A DNA stretch of 64,000 nucleotides, from the NCBI RefSeq assembly GCF_017639205.1, contig NZ_CP071139.1, positions 8,741,501-8,805,500 of the forward strand, in the 5' to 3' direction. A model generated the notes under the pieces. That model made no database searches, was not told the origin of the DNA, and worked only from the letters and a program-made list of their open reading frames with translations. The DNA comes from Streptomyces nojiriensis (GTDB lineage Bacteria > Actinomycetota > Actinomycetes > Streptomycetales > Streptomycetaceae). This document shows, piece after piece, positions 23,918-32,503 of this stretch; within the stretch, counting starts at the first letter, position 1; each line of letters begins with the position of its first letter. Position numbers and translations under genes: made by a program.

Positions 23918-24859
23918 CTACCGGTCGGCCGGGGGCAGCGCGGTGCGGAGTCGGGTCAGCCAGTCGGCGGCGGAGCCCCGTACCCCGGGGTGGGCCGTGC
24001 AGAAGCGCTGCCACGCCCGCTCGTCCACCCGTACGCCGGCCGGGCTCGGCACTTTCCGCAGGGGCCGTTCCCGGCAGGCCTCCGCCAGCAGCACGGCGTC
24101 GTACAGGTCCTTGCACCGCGGACCGTCCTCGGCCGCCGCGTCCGCCACCAGCCACCGCAGCTTCCAGGCCAGCGACAGTTCGCGGCTCGCCGTCCGGGCC
24201 ACCGTGACCCCGCCGTCGCCGCGCGGCACGGCCGTCCAGACGGGTGCCTCGGGGAGCCGTTCGTCGCGGGAGAAGTCCAGCTGCGCCACCCCCACCCGGC
24301 CGGAGTCCGCCCGCCACGGGATCAGGATCCTGATCCCGGCGGGCCCGTCCTCGCCGTTCGTGTACGCGTAGGCCCACGTCCCGTCGCGGCGCGCCCCGTC
24401 CGCGTCCAGCAGGACGCCCGCGGCGGCCCGTGGGCAGGCGCGGACCCGGTCCAGCAGGTCCTCGTACGGCGGGAAATCCGCAGGCTCCGGCTCCGGTTGC
24501 CAGACCAGGCCCTCCGGCGGGACGTGCGCGCGCAGCCCCCGCGTCTCGAACTCCTCCTCCCCGTCCGCCCAGATCTCGTAGCGGGCCGCACCGTCGGCGG
24601 CCTCCGGCCACTGCTGCACGGTGTCGTACGCCGCTACGTACGGGTGGGGGTGCCGCGGATCGACCGGGACCGGCGACGGCGGCGGCACGACGAAGTCGAG
24701 GTCACCCGGTGGCCGGGCCCGGCCACCGACCCACGCGGGCATGACCATGCTGCCGCGCAGGACCAGGTCGTCGCCCCACGCGGATTGCGAGATCAGCCGC
24801 AGGAGATGGTCGAGCGCGGCGCGGCCGGGCCCGGCCGCCGCCGGGTCGTTCACCGTCAT
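23918..24859 (-). CDS. AbiEii-like nucleotidyltransferase
   Basis: A 313-residue protein with the nucleotidyltransferase signature G-S near an acidic pair: LRGSMVMPAW (Gly36-Ser37) and GDLDFVV (Asp53, Asp55), then a conserved lysine-rich helix SLAWKLRWL and DLYDAVLLAE. This fits the AbiEii/AbiGii toxin family (DUF1814-like), some members of which block tRNAs by adding nucleotides. No AbiEi-type antitoxin gene adjoins it, so toxicity is uncertain. It follows the DUF1963 gene by 52 bases on the same strand. Confidence 0.75.
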   Translation of the reverse strand: MTVNDPAAAGPGRAALDHLLRLISQSAWGDDLVLRGSMVMPAWVGGRARPPGDLDFVVPPPSPVPVDPRHPHPYVAAYDTVQQWPEAADGAARYEIWADGEEEFETRGLRAHVPPEGLVWQPEPEPADFPPYEDLLDRVRACPRAAAGVLLDADGARRDGTWAYAYTNGEDGPAGIRILIPWRADSGRVGVAQLDFSRDERLPEAPVWTAVPRGDGGVTVARTASRELSLAWKLRWLVADAAAEDGPRCKDLYDAVLLAEACRERPLRKVPSPAGVRVDERAWQRFCTAHPGVRGSAADWLTRLRTALPPADR

Positions 24860-24911
24860 GGGGCGACTTTAGGCGCGACCACCGACAGGGTGGGCCGGGC
24901 CCGGCGACGGC

Positions 24912-25856
24912 TCATTGGATCAGGCTGGTGTGCGGGTGCTCCGGGGACTCCGGGCAGACGTAGAGCTGCAGGTGGTCACCCTTGGAGACCTGCACCCCGG
25001 GCGGGTTCGACTCGATGTCGCCGCCCAGCCGGGCGACGGCCTGATCCTCGTACGGGATCCAGTTGCGGGTGCCACCGTCCCATTCGCCCGAGCAGATGGT
25101 CAGCAGCGGGACCATGCCGGCGTCACAGGCGGAGCAGAACCGGGGGACGGGATCGGTGAGGCCCCAGGGGGCCCAGCCGCCGACCTTCCAGCCGGGGGCG
25201 AGGGACAGATGGCTGCCGTAGTAGGACTCCGGGTAGGGGGCGTAGGAGCCGTCCACACCGGATCCGGCCGCCTGCCACCGGCTCCAGTCCTGCAGCTGCT
25301 CTCGCAACTCCCCGCTCAGTTCCATGGGGTTGGGGTACTCGGTGATCTGCTCCGGCGCGAGCACGCACGGCCGCGGCACGTATTCCTCGTACTCCACCGC
25401 GAACGGTCCGGGCGGCGCGGCGAGGACGTCGGTGACCTCGGCGGAGGACCGCCAGAACAGTGCGGTCGGAGGCTTGAGATCCGGCTCGTGCTCGAAGGGA
25501 CACCACAGCACCTGGAGCAGGTCGGCCTGCCCCGGAGGCCGCAGCAGGGGTATGTCGCGCACGTACAGCTGGGCCACGGGCACCATGGGGTTGGGACCCG
25601 GGAACCATTCGAAGTCCGGATCGACGTGCACCTCGTACGCCTCGTACAGCCGGCTCACCTGGTCGTGCGGCTCGTGACAGTACGGCCACGGTTCGTCGGC
25701 GGGCCACAGCAGCGGCCCGCCGACCGAACTGTCGTGCGCCGACGGAGAACCGGGGCGGGGGTGCAACCGGATGGCCGGGCGTGCCAGCGGGGCCAGTCGG
25801 GGAAAGAGAGCGGTGACCTCGACCGGCCGCCGCGGGGTGGTGAAGGTGACGTCCAT
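24912..25856 (-). CDS. DUF1963-like (YwqG-type) protein
   Basis: A 314-residue soluble protein that fits DUF1963/YwqG: an N-terminal HPRPGSP...SSVGGPLLWPADEPWP segment (the conserved GG.P.LP...WP pattern), a Trp/Pro-rich body, and a tail with DHLQLYVCPESPEH. One CxxC-like pair (FCSACDAG) may bind metal. The function is not known. Start 25856 is chosen because family proteins begin near here; a frame-open start 10 codons earlier has no better ribosome site. Confidence 0.7.
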   Translation of the reverse strand: MDVTFTTPRRPVEVTALFPRLAPLARPAIRLHPRPGSPSAHDSSVGGPLLWPADEPWPYCHEPHDQVSRLYEAYEVHVDPDFEWFPGPNPMVPVAQLYVRDIPLLRPPGQADLLQVLWCPFEHEPDLKPPTALFWRSSAEVTDVLAAPPGPFAVEYEEYVPRPCVLAPEQITEYPNPMELSGELREQLQDWSRWQAAGSGVDGSYAPYPESYYGSHLSLAPGWKVGGWAPWGLTDPVPRFCSACDAGMVPLLTICSGEWDGGTRNWIPYEDQAVARLGGDIESNPPGVQVSKGDHLQLYVCPESPEHPHTSLIQ

Positions 25857-25904
25857 GAGTCCGATGCTGCCAGCACCCTCTGACAACGGGCCTGTTCGGA
25901 ACGC

Positions 25905-28900
25905 CTAGAGGTGCGGCGTGCAGCAGCCGTCGCGCAGCATCTGGTCCAGTACCGCGCACCAGTCGGCCGGGTCCGGGGGTTCGGCGGACGGGGTGAAGGC
26001 ACGCTCCAGGGACGGGCGTTCACGCACGCTCCCGCCGCGGACCGTCGCCCGTACGCGGACCAGGTCGTCGAAGTCGGTGAACGGATCGCCGTCGACCAGG
26101 GTGAGGTCGGCGATCCGGCCGGGCTCGACCGTGCCGAGCCGGTCCGCGACGCCGAACATCCGGGCCGGGGCCGAAGTCACCGTCGTCAGGGCCGCCGCGG
26201 GCGTCAGGCCGTAGCGGTGCAGGGCCCGCAGGGCGAGGTGGAGGTGGAGGCCCACGGGGGTGAGCGGTGCGTCGGTGCCCAGCGCGAGGCGCCCGCCGCC
26301 CTCGATGACACGGCGGTAGACGCCGACCTCCCGCTCCAGCGCCGCGCTCTGCTCCGCGCTCGGCGGCGCGGCGGCCGCGGCCCGGACGGCCGCCACGTCC
26401 CACGGCGGCATCAGGGACGCCACCCGCGGATCGTCGGCGAGCGCCGGATCGGCGCCGATCAGCGGGAGGGCCGTGAAGGGGGTGGCGATCAGGTCGAAAC
26501 CGCCGCGCGTGTAGACCTCCAGCGTGTCCTGGTACGTGTACCCCCGCGGGGTCGCGCCGTGCCCGTACTCGGCCCGCTCGGTCGCCACCAGATGCGTGGT
26601 CAGGTCCTGGCCGGACCGGATGCCGGGGGCGCACAGATGGGAGCCGGCCAGGACACCGAGCCGCTCGTGCGCGAAGCGGGCCGCCTCGGCCATGTACGCG
26701 TACGGCGCCCGTACGTACGTCTTGACGAAGTCCCAGTCCAGCGCGGCGGCCCGGGCCAGCGAGCGGGCGAACCCGGCGCGCGTGCGATGGGCGCGCCCCA
26801 TGCTGTAGGCCACCCGCGACCCGTCGAGCAGTTCCCCGCCCGCCAGCAGGCGGGGAGCGGCAAGCAGCCCGGCCCGGATGTCCTCGCGCAGCCGGGCCTG
26901 TTCATAGGCGGAACCGCCGAGCGAAGCCACGGTCGTGACCCCGTAGGCGAGGTGCAGCGCGCCCTGGCGCGCCCCGTAGGTGTACGGGTACGGATGGACG
27001 TGCGCGTCCCACAGGCCGGGCAGCACCGTGCCGTCGGAGCAGTCCACGGTGCGGGTGGCGCGGCGGCCCGGCCGGTGCGGCTCGACGGCGGTGATCCGGC
27101 CGCCGCCGATCAGGATGTCGACGTCGGGGCGGGGCGGGGTGCCGGTGGCGTCCCACAGCAGTCCCGCGTGCACGACGGTGTCGACGGGCGCGGGGCGCCG
27201 GTAGTTCAGGGAGACGGGCACGGTCCGCGGTGCTCCGGCCGGTGCGCCGGCCCCGTCGAGGGCGAGCAGGCGCAGCCGGGCACAGGACTGGTAGAGCAGG
27301 GTCCGGGAATCGGCGGACCACGAAGGGTGGTCGGCGGGCTCGTCGGTCAGGCGGCGGGCCGGTCCGGTCGGGGTGCCGTCGGGGCCGACGGGAAGCAGCC
27401 AGAGGGCCGACTCGCCGACGCAGGCCAGGAAGCGGCCGTCGGGGGACCAGACCGGGCCGGAGGCGTAGCGGTCCGCGAGTGAGGCGTGCGGGGCGAGGGC
27501 GTGCAGGCGGTCGGCCCCGGTGGCGGTGTCGACGATCCGGATGAGGTTGTAGCCCTCGCGGAAGCGCCGGCTGAGCCGGTTGCGGTCGCAGAGGGCGAGG
27601 TGGCGGCCGTCGGGCGACCAGCTGGGCGCGCCGGGCAGGCCGCCGCCGCCGAGGGCCGCGACCAGGGGGGTCTCCGTCACGGTCGTGAGGTCGCGGACGA
27701 GGAGCCGCCCGGCGAGGTCGAGGGCGGCGAGCCTCGTTCCGTCGGGCGACAGCACTCCGTAGACGCGCCCGCCAGGTGCCAGGACGCTCTCCCGGCCGCT
27801 GTCGAGTTCCCGGCGGCGCACGGTGTTCAGGCCGTCGCGGTCGTCGGTGTAGACCAGCGCGCGGCCGTCCGGGCTCCACACCGGACCCTGGACGTATGCG
27901 GTGACGGGGGCCTGGAGGATCTTGCGGGGCGCGCCGCCGGTGACGGGGGCGACCCACAGCGCGTTCAGTGCGGCGAAGGCGACACTGCGGCCGTCGGGGG
28001 AGAGGGCAGGCAGGTGGATGCCCCGGACCGGAAGGCTCCGTTCGGCCTCCAGGACGTACTCCTTGACCCGGTAGCGGGGCCGGGACACCTCGAGGGTGGC
28101 GTCGAGGGGGATCTCGTCGCCGTCGGCGGCGCCGTCCCGGTGGGGGCGGATCACCCGGAACCGGCCGTCGAGGGTGATCAGCAGCCGGTCGTCGCCGATC
28201 CAGCGCGGGGGAGCGGGGGCGAGGTCGCCGTCGAGGGGGACCGGACGGCCGTCCGCGAAGAGGGAGAGGGTCTCGGCCTTGCGGGGGCCGGGAGCCGCGG
28301 ACAGCCAGGCGGTGCGTCCGGCAGGGGAGAGCGCGGGAGCCAGCAGCCTGCCGTCGGCGACGGTGTGCTCGACCCGGACCGGGCCCGCTCCCGGGTCCCC
28401 GGCACCGGATCCCGTGGCCACGGAGGCGATGGTCCGGGCGGTCAGGGTTTCCCCGGCGGGCGTGCCGCGTACGAACAGGACGCGCGAGCCGTCCGGCGAC
28501 CAGACCGGGTCGAAGTCCTCCCACTCCCCGTCCTGGCCGGGACCGTCCTGCCCGGGCAGGCCCGTCAGCCGGCGCGGGCGGCCGCCGGCCACCGGGACGG
28601 TCCAGATCCGGTACGGGCTCCCGGCCAGCGGGTCGCCGCCGCGTTCGGAGCAGAAGGCGAGGGTGCGGCCGTCGGGCGACCAGGCGGGCGCGCGGTGGTC
28701 GAACGGGCCGTCGGTGAGCGGGCGCAGGCCGGAGCCGTCCGCGTTCATCACCCAGATGTGGAAGGTGCCGCCCCGGTAGGCGCTCATCGCCACCCGGCGG
28801 CCGTCGGGGGAGAGCACCGGGCGGCCGGGCTCCAGGTCGGGCGGGGTCAGCGGGGTCGCGGGCGAACCGTCCGGGGGCAGCGACCACACGACGCCCTGGA

Positions 28901-29099
28901 CCTCGGCGACGACCCGGTCCCCGGTGGCGGAGGCGGTGGCCGCTCCGTTGGTCGCCCGCGTGAAGCGCAGCCCGACCAGGTCCCCGTCGGCGCCGCCCGG
29001 GACGGCCGCCGCGCCGGACGCGCGGCAGAGCAGCGCCGTCAGGGCGCCCGCCGAAGCGGCCTGCAGAACGGTCCTTCGCGCAACTCGCAACCCGATCAC
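25905..29099 (-). CDS. Tat-exported TolB-like propeller fused to amidohydrolase
   Basis: A 1064-residue exported protein. The N-terminus carries a Tat signal (RVARRTVLQAAS, then a hydrophobic stretch). Residues of about 60-630 hold repeated LSPDGR/WSPDGR units, the WD40-like PD40 blades of a TolB-type propeller. Residues of about 660-1040 are an amidohydrolase: DAHVHPYPY (metal HxH), GSHLC, GHG and GTDAPLT (metal aspartate), closing with the usual LGTVEPGRIADLTLVDGDPF. It probably hydrolyses a peptide-like or cyclic amide outside the cell. GTG 29099 follows GGGGCGA. It is divergent from a phosphotransferase gene. Confidence 0.85.
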   Translation of the reverse strand: MIGLRVARRTVLQAASAGALTALLCRASGAAAVPGGADGDLVGLRFTRATNGAATASATGDRVVAEVQGVVWSLPPDGSPATPLTPPDLEPGRPVLSPDGRRVAMSAYRGGTFHIWVMNADGSGLRPLTDGPFDHRAPAWSPDGRTLAFCSERGGDPLAGSPYRIWTVPVAGGRPRRLTGLPGQDGPGQDGEWEDFDPVWSPDGSRVLFVRGTPAGETLTARTIASVATGSGAGDPGAGPVRVEHTVADGRLLAPALSPAGRTAWLSAAPGPRKAETLSLFADGRPVPLDGDLAPAPPRWIGDDRLLITLDGRFRVIRPHRDGAADGDEIPLDATLEVSRPRYRVKEYVLEAERSLPVRGIHLPALSPDGRSVAFAALNALWVAPVTGGAPRKILQAPVTAYVQGPVWSPDGRALVYTDDRDGLNTVRRRELDSGRESVLAPGGRVYGVLSPDGTRLAALDLAGRLLVRDLTTVTETPLVAALGGGGLPGAPSWSPDGRHLALCDRNRLSRRFREGYNLIRIVDTATGADRLHALAPHASLADRYASGPVWSPDGRFLACVGESALWLLPVGPDGTPTGPARRLTDEPADHPSWSADSRTLLYQSCARLRLLALDGAGAPAGAPRTVPVSLNYRRPAPVDTVVHAGLLWDATGTPPRPDVDILIGGGRITAVEPHRPGRRATRTVDCSDGTVLPGLWDAHVHPYPYTYGARQGALHLAYGVTTVASLGGSAYEQARLREDIRAGLLAAPRLLAGGELLDGSRVAYSMGRAHRTRAGFARSLARAAALDWDFVKTYVRAPYAYMAEAARFAHERLGVLAGSHLCAPGIRSGQDLTTHLVATERAEYGHGATPRGYTYQDTLEVYTRGGFDLIATPFTALPLIGADPALADDPRVASLMPPWDVAAVRAAAAAPPSAEQSAALEREVGVYRRVIEGGGRLALGTDAPLTPVGLHLHLALRALHRYGLTPAAALTTVTSAPARMFGVADRLGTVEPGRIADLTLVDGDPFTDFDDLVRVRATVRGGSVRERPSLERAFTPSAEPPDPADWCAVLDQMLRDGCCTPHL

Positions 29100-29240
29100 T
29101 CGCCCCGTACGTCGATGACTGCCCCGAACGTCCCGTCAGCCACGCAAACGATCACGACCCCGGTCGGGCAACGGGGCCGTGCGGGTGCGGTGGGAAAAGG
29201 GTTTGCCCCGGGTGGGCGGTCGGCGGTCGGATGGTGCTCC

Positions 29241-30152
29241 ATGAGCACCGCACAGATGATGCATCCCGGCGCGCACCCCGTCGACGAGGCCCTCGTACGC
29301 CGTCTGATCGCAGGGCAGTTCCCCCGGTGGGCCGGGCTGACCGTGGAGCGGCTGCCGTCGGGCGGCACGGTCAACGAGATGTACCGGCTGGGCGACGGAA
29401 TGGTCGTACGGCTGCCGATGCTGGCGGGCGGGGCCGAGGACGTGGCGACGGAGCGGGAATGGCTGCCCCGTCTCGCGCCCCGGCTGCCGACGGCCGTCCC
29501 CGAGCCGCTCGGGACCGGGGAGCCCGCGGCGGGCTACCCGTGGCCGTGGTCGGTGTACCGGTGGCTGGCGGGGGAGAACCCCGAGGCCGGGGCGCTGCGC
29601 GAGCCCGTGGCGCTGGCCCGTGACCTGGCCGCCTTCGTGGCGGCGATGCGGAGCGTCACCCTGCCGGGGAAACCCCCCAAGGCCTACCGCGGGGGGCCGC
29701 TCGCCCTGCTCGACGCGCCGACCCGGGCGGCGGTCGAGGAACTGCGGGGGATCTCGGCGGAGGGCGTCGACTGCGATGCCGTGGCCGCCGTATGGGAGGA
29801 CGCGCTGCGGGCCCCGGAGTGGGACGGGCCGCCGGTGTGGGTGCACGCCGATCTGACGCCGGGCAACCTGCTGGTGGACGGGGGCAGGCTGACCTCGGTC
29901 ATCGACTTCGGGTGCACGGGGGTGGGAGATCCCGCCTGCGATCTGTTTCCGGCGTGGAACCTGCTGCCGGCCGGAGCCAGGAAGGTCTTCCGCGCAGAGC
30001 TCGGCGTGGACGACGCGACCTGGCGCCGCGGCCGGGGGCGGACGCTCTCGCAGGCGCTGATCGCGCTGCCCTACTACCGCACGACGAATCCGGTGATGGC
30101 GGCCAACGCCCGGCACGTGATCCGGGAGGTGTTGGGAGAGGACCGAGGGTGA
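29241..30152 (+). CDS. APH-family phosphotransferase
   Basis: A 303-residue kinase-like phosphotransferase. Catalytic loop VWVHADLTPGNLLV (HxDxxxxN) and the metal motif VIDFGCTGVGDPACDL are both intact, preceded by a nucleotide-binding N-lobe (VNEMYRLGDGMVVRLP). This family covers aminoglycoside, macrolide and choline/homoserine kinases; the pattern is that of generic Streptomyces APH proteins, so resistance should not be assumed. The start is ATG 29241; a second Met lies five residues in. Confidence 0.82.
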   Translation: MSTAQMMHPGAHPVDEALVRRLIAGQFPRWAGLTVERLPSGGTVNEMYRLGDGMVVRLPMLAGGAEDVATEREWLPRLAPRLPTAVPEPLGTGEPAAGYPWPWSVYRWLAGENPEAGALREPVALARDLAAFVAAMRSVTLPGKPPKAYRGGPLALLDAPTRAAVEELRGISAEGVDCDAVAAVWEDALRAPEWDGPPVWVHADLTPGNLLVDGGRLTSVIDFGCTGVGDPACDLFPAWNLLPAGARKVFRAELGVDDATWRRGRGRTLSQALIALPYYRTTNPVMAANARHVIREVLGEDRG

Positions 30153-30221
30153 GGCCCGGCCGGGCACGGCGCAGGTGCGCCGTGCCCGGGCCCGGGCACG
30201 CCGTAGGGCGGTCGGGTGCGC

Positions 30222-30752
30222 TCAGGAACTGGCCGCGGCGGTGCAGGCCGCGCTGCCGCCGCAGAAGGTGACGTCCCAGTGGTTGCTCTCCCGGGCGTAG
30301 ACGTTGCCCGCGGCGGAGCGGTAGCGGGCCGCGCCGTCGCCGCGGTTGGCGATCCGGGTGAAGCTGCCGGTGACGTAGTTGCTGACACAGCTGGTCGGAT
30401 TGAAGTCGATCTTGTAGCCGTTCCAGTGGCTGTAGGTGCCCGAGGCGTGTCCCACCTCGGTGCCGCCCGTGATGGTGAGGGCGCAGTGGCTCGCGTTGCG
30501 CAGGGTGCTGACATCGCTGATGGTGGCGGCGTTGACCTGCTCCAGCGAGGTGCACGTGCCGTTGTTCCGGTCGCTGCAGCCACCGCTGGAGGACAGGCCG
30601 ATGCCTCCCGTCGCGTTGAGCCTGCTCACGGCCGACGCATGGCTGAGCTTCGCCGGTGCGGCCTGCGCGGTGCCGGGAACGAGCAGGGCGACGAGGGCCG
30701 CAGTGGTGCCGACGAAGGCGGTGGCGAGGGTGCCGCTGACTCGACTGCGCAT
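30222..30752 (-). CDS. Secreted minimal M15-like zinc peptidase
   Basis: A 176-residue secreted protein with Sec signal (cleavage near TAQA, residue 31) and about six cysteines in the mature part. SHWNGYKID gives His109 and Asp116 in the S-H-x-x-G-x-x-x-D pattern of M15 D-Ala-D-Ala carboxypeptidases and phage endolysins, and ESNHWDV gives Glu155 and His158 for the E-x-x-H-W site. All expected zinc ligands and the catalytic acid are therefore present. It probably trims peptidoglycan stem peptides, but the protein is unusually small. A dyad GTGTGC-N5-GCACAC lies 26-42 bases upstream. Confidence 0.7.
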   Translation of the reverse strand: MRSRVSGTLATAFVGTTAALVALLVPGTAQAAPAKLSHASAVSRLNATGGIGLSSSGGCSDRNNGTCTSLEQVNAATISDVSTLRNASHCALTITGGTEVGHASGTYSHWNGYKIDFNPTSCVSNYVTGSFTRIANRGDGAARYRSAAGNVYARESNHWDVTFCGGSAACTAAASS

Positions 30753-30856
30753 GAGGTTCTTCCCCTTCTCCGGATCGGTGTGCTGACGGCACACACTTCA
30801 GCAGCGGGGGTCGGGCCCGCGCAGGCCGAACACCACATCTGTCCGGTACGGGACGG

Positions 30857-31477
30857 TCAACGCCCGTCCTGGAGCCGGTCGCGCTGGAACTGGTGGGCGA
30901 GGGTGCGGCGTACCGAGGCCGAAACCGTCACCGGCGTGCCGGTCGCCGCCTTCGGCGGGACGTCGAGTCCGCGGCTGATCTCGTCGTACGCGGCCCGGAA
31001 GTCCGCGGGCAGCTCCGCGCGACGGAGCGTCAGGTCGTCTTCGAGGAGCCGCCGCAGCTCGTCGACGGTCCGGGGCGTGAAGCGCTTCCGGCCCCGCGCG
31101 AGGGCGTCGACGCAGCGGGCGCAGCGCGCGGCGTCGAGGGTCTCGGCGACCGCCTCCGCGAGCGCCCACAGGCGTCCTTCGAGCCAGGGGGTGTCGTACT
31201 GGTCGAGGGCGAGCCCCATCGGCGGCGCGGGGTCGCCGAGCGCGTACTTCGCCACCTGCTTGGACACGGCGGGCTGACTCATGCCGGCGATCCGGGCGAT
31301 CGTGTCCTGGGTCCAGCCGAAGCCGGCGAACAGTTTGATCATCTCGGCGCGCAGCTTCCGCATCTCCTCACCCGCACGGATGACCTCGTTCATGCCGGCG
31401 AGCATCCGCGCGGCCTGTTCCTCGGTCAGCGTGCCGGGGGTCCGCGGCGCGCGCTCCCCACTCTCTCGGTCTGCCAC
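30857..31477 (-). CDS. HTH regulator divergent from an alpha/beta hydrolase
   Basis: A 206-residue protein with an internal helix-turn-helix GWTQDTIARIAGMSQPAVSKQVAKY (about 64-88) resembling sigma-70 region 4 or MarR-like recognition helices, followed by a helical C-terminal half with a Cys-x2-Cys (RCARC). I do not recognise the family. It starts at GTG 31477 and is divergent from the hydrolase gene; paired AACCCGGTT boxes lie between them, so it most likely controls that gene and itself. Confidence 0.72.
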   Translation of the reverse strand: MADRESGERAPRTPGTLTEEQAARMLAGMNEVIRAGEEMRKLRAEMIKLFAGFGWTQDTIARIAGMSQPAVSKQVAKYALGDPAPPMGLALDQYDTPWLEGRLWALAEAVAETLDAARCARCVDALARGRKRFTPRTVDELRRLLEDDLTLRRAELPADFRAAYDEISRGLDVPPKAATGTPVTVSASVRRTLAHQFQRDRLQDGR

Positions 31478-31512
31478 GACTCGGTTATACACCGGGGCGC
31501 ACCATCGACCAT

Positions 31513-31534
31513 AACCCGGTTGTACAACCCGGTT
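31513..31534. promoter_or_regulatory. Paired AACCcGGTT operator boxes
   Basis: Two identical near-palindromes AACCCGGTT (31513-31521 and 31526-31534) separated by GTAC, centres 13 bp apart, in the divergent spacer between the HTH regulator (start 31477) and the hydrolase (start 31556). A partial third copy CTCGGTTAT lies at 31480-31488. Confidence 0.6.
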
Positions 31535-31555
31535 ATGACTGACAGGATCCGCGGC

Positions 31556-32383
31556 ATGCCCACCTTCACCGCACCTGACGGAACCCGGCTCGCCTACCAC
31601 GTCCACGGGAGCGGCGACCCGGTCGTCTGCGTCCCGGGCGGCCCCGCGGACTCGCGTTACCTCGGCGACCTCGGGGGTCTGTCCGCGCACCGCCGCCTGA
31701 TCGTGCTGGACCTGCGCGGCACCGGCCGGTCCGGGGTTCCCGAGGACACCTCCTCCTACCGCTGCGACCGCCTCGTCGAGGACGTCGAGGCCCTGCGCGA
31801 GCACCTCGGTCTCGCCCGGATCGACCTGCTCGCCCACTCGGCCGGGGCGAACCTCGCCACGCAGTACGCGGCCCGGTACCCGGACCGGGTCCGCAGGCTC
31901 GCCCTGATCACCCCCGGCACCCGGGCCGTCGGCGTGGTCGTCACCGGGGAGAGCCGGCGGGAGCTCGCGCGGCTGCGGAAGGGCGAGGCGTGGTTCCCCG
32001 AGGCGTTCGCGGCGCTGGAGGCGATCACCGAGGGAACCGGCAGCGACTGGGACGCCATCAGCCCCTTCTTCCACGGCCGGTGGGACGACGCGGCCCGCCG
32101 GCACCAGGCCGCGGCCCGCCCGGACAACCCGGACGCCGTCACCCTCTTCGCGGCCGACGGCGCCTTCGACCCGCCGGCCACGCGCGCCGCGCTCACCACC
32201 TGGAGGAGCCCCGTGCTGCTGCTCGCGGGGGAGTTCGACCTGAACAGCCCCCCTCGGTCGGTGGCCGAGTTCGCCGAGCTGGTCCCGGGCGCCACGCTCG
32301 TCGTACAGCGGGGCGCGGGCCACTACCCCTGGCTCGACGACGCCGACCGGTTCGTGGCGACCACCGCGGCGTTCCTGGCGTAG
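31556..32383 (+). CDS. Alpha/beta hydrolase (proline iminopeptidase/peroxidase-like)
   Basis: A 275-residue alpha/beta hydrolase: oxyanion region VCVPGGPADSRY, nucleophile elbow AHSAGAN (G/A-x-S-x-G), acid in LAGEFDLNSPP and histidine in GAGHYPWLD. The substrate is unknown. ATG 31556 has AGGA eight bases upstream; an in-frame ATG at 31535 touches the second operator box and lacks a ribosome site. Regulation by the divergent HTH protein through the AACCcGGTT boxes is likely. Confidence 0.85.
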   Translation: MPTFTAPDGTRLAYHVHGSGDPVVCVPGGPADSRYLGDLGGLSAHRRLIVLDLRGTGRSGVPEDTSSYRCDRLVEDVEALREHLGLARIDLLAHSAGANLATQYAARYPDRVRRLALITPGTRAVGVVVTGESRRELARLRKGEAWFPEAFAALEAITEGTGSDWDAISPFFHGRWDDAARRHQAAARPDNPDAVTLFAADGAFDPPATRAALTTWRSPVLLLAGEFDLNSPPRSVAEFAELVPGATLVVQRGAGHYPWLDDADRFVATTAAFLA

Positions 32384-32433
32384 CGACCGCTACGGGCCAC
32401 GGCCATGGCCGCGGGGCGGTTCGGGCAGTGCGA

Positions 32434-32466
32434 TGGCCCCGGCAGGATTCCCCCCGGCCGGGGCCA
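32434..32466. terminator. Hairpin between convergent genes
   Basis: Perfect 10-bp stem TGGCCCCGGC / GCCGGGGCCA with a 13-base loop, midway between the hydrolase stop and the P450 stop; it can serve both transcripts. Confidence 0.7.
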
Positions 32467-32503
32467 TCATCGGGCAGGCGCGGCGTCCCGCGCGCCTACG
32501 CGA

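Noticed and set aside
29241..30152. Aminoglycoside resistance gene
   Set aside because: The APH fold is clear but nothing in the sequence specifies an antibiotic substrate.
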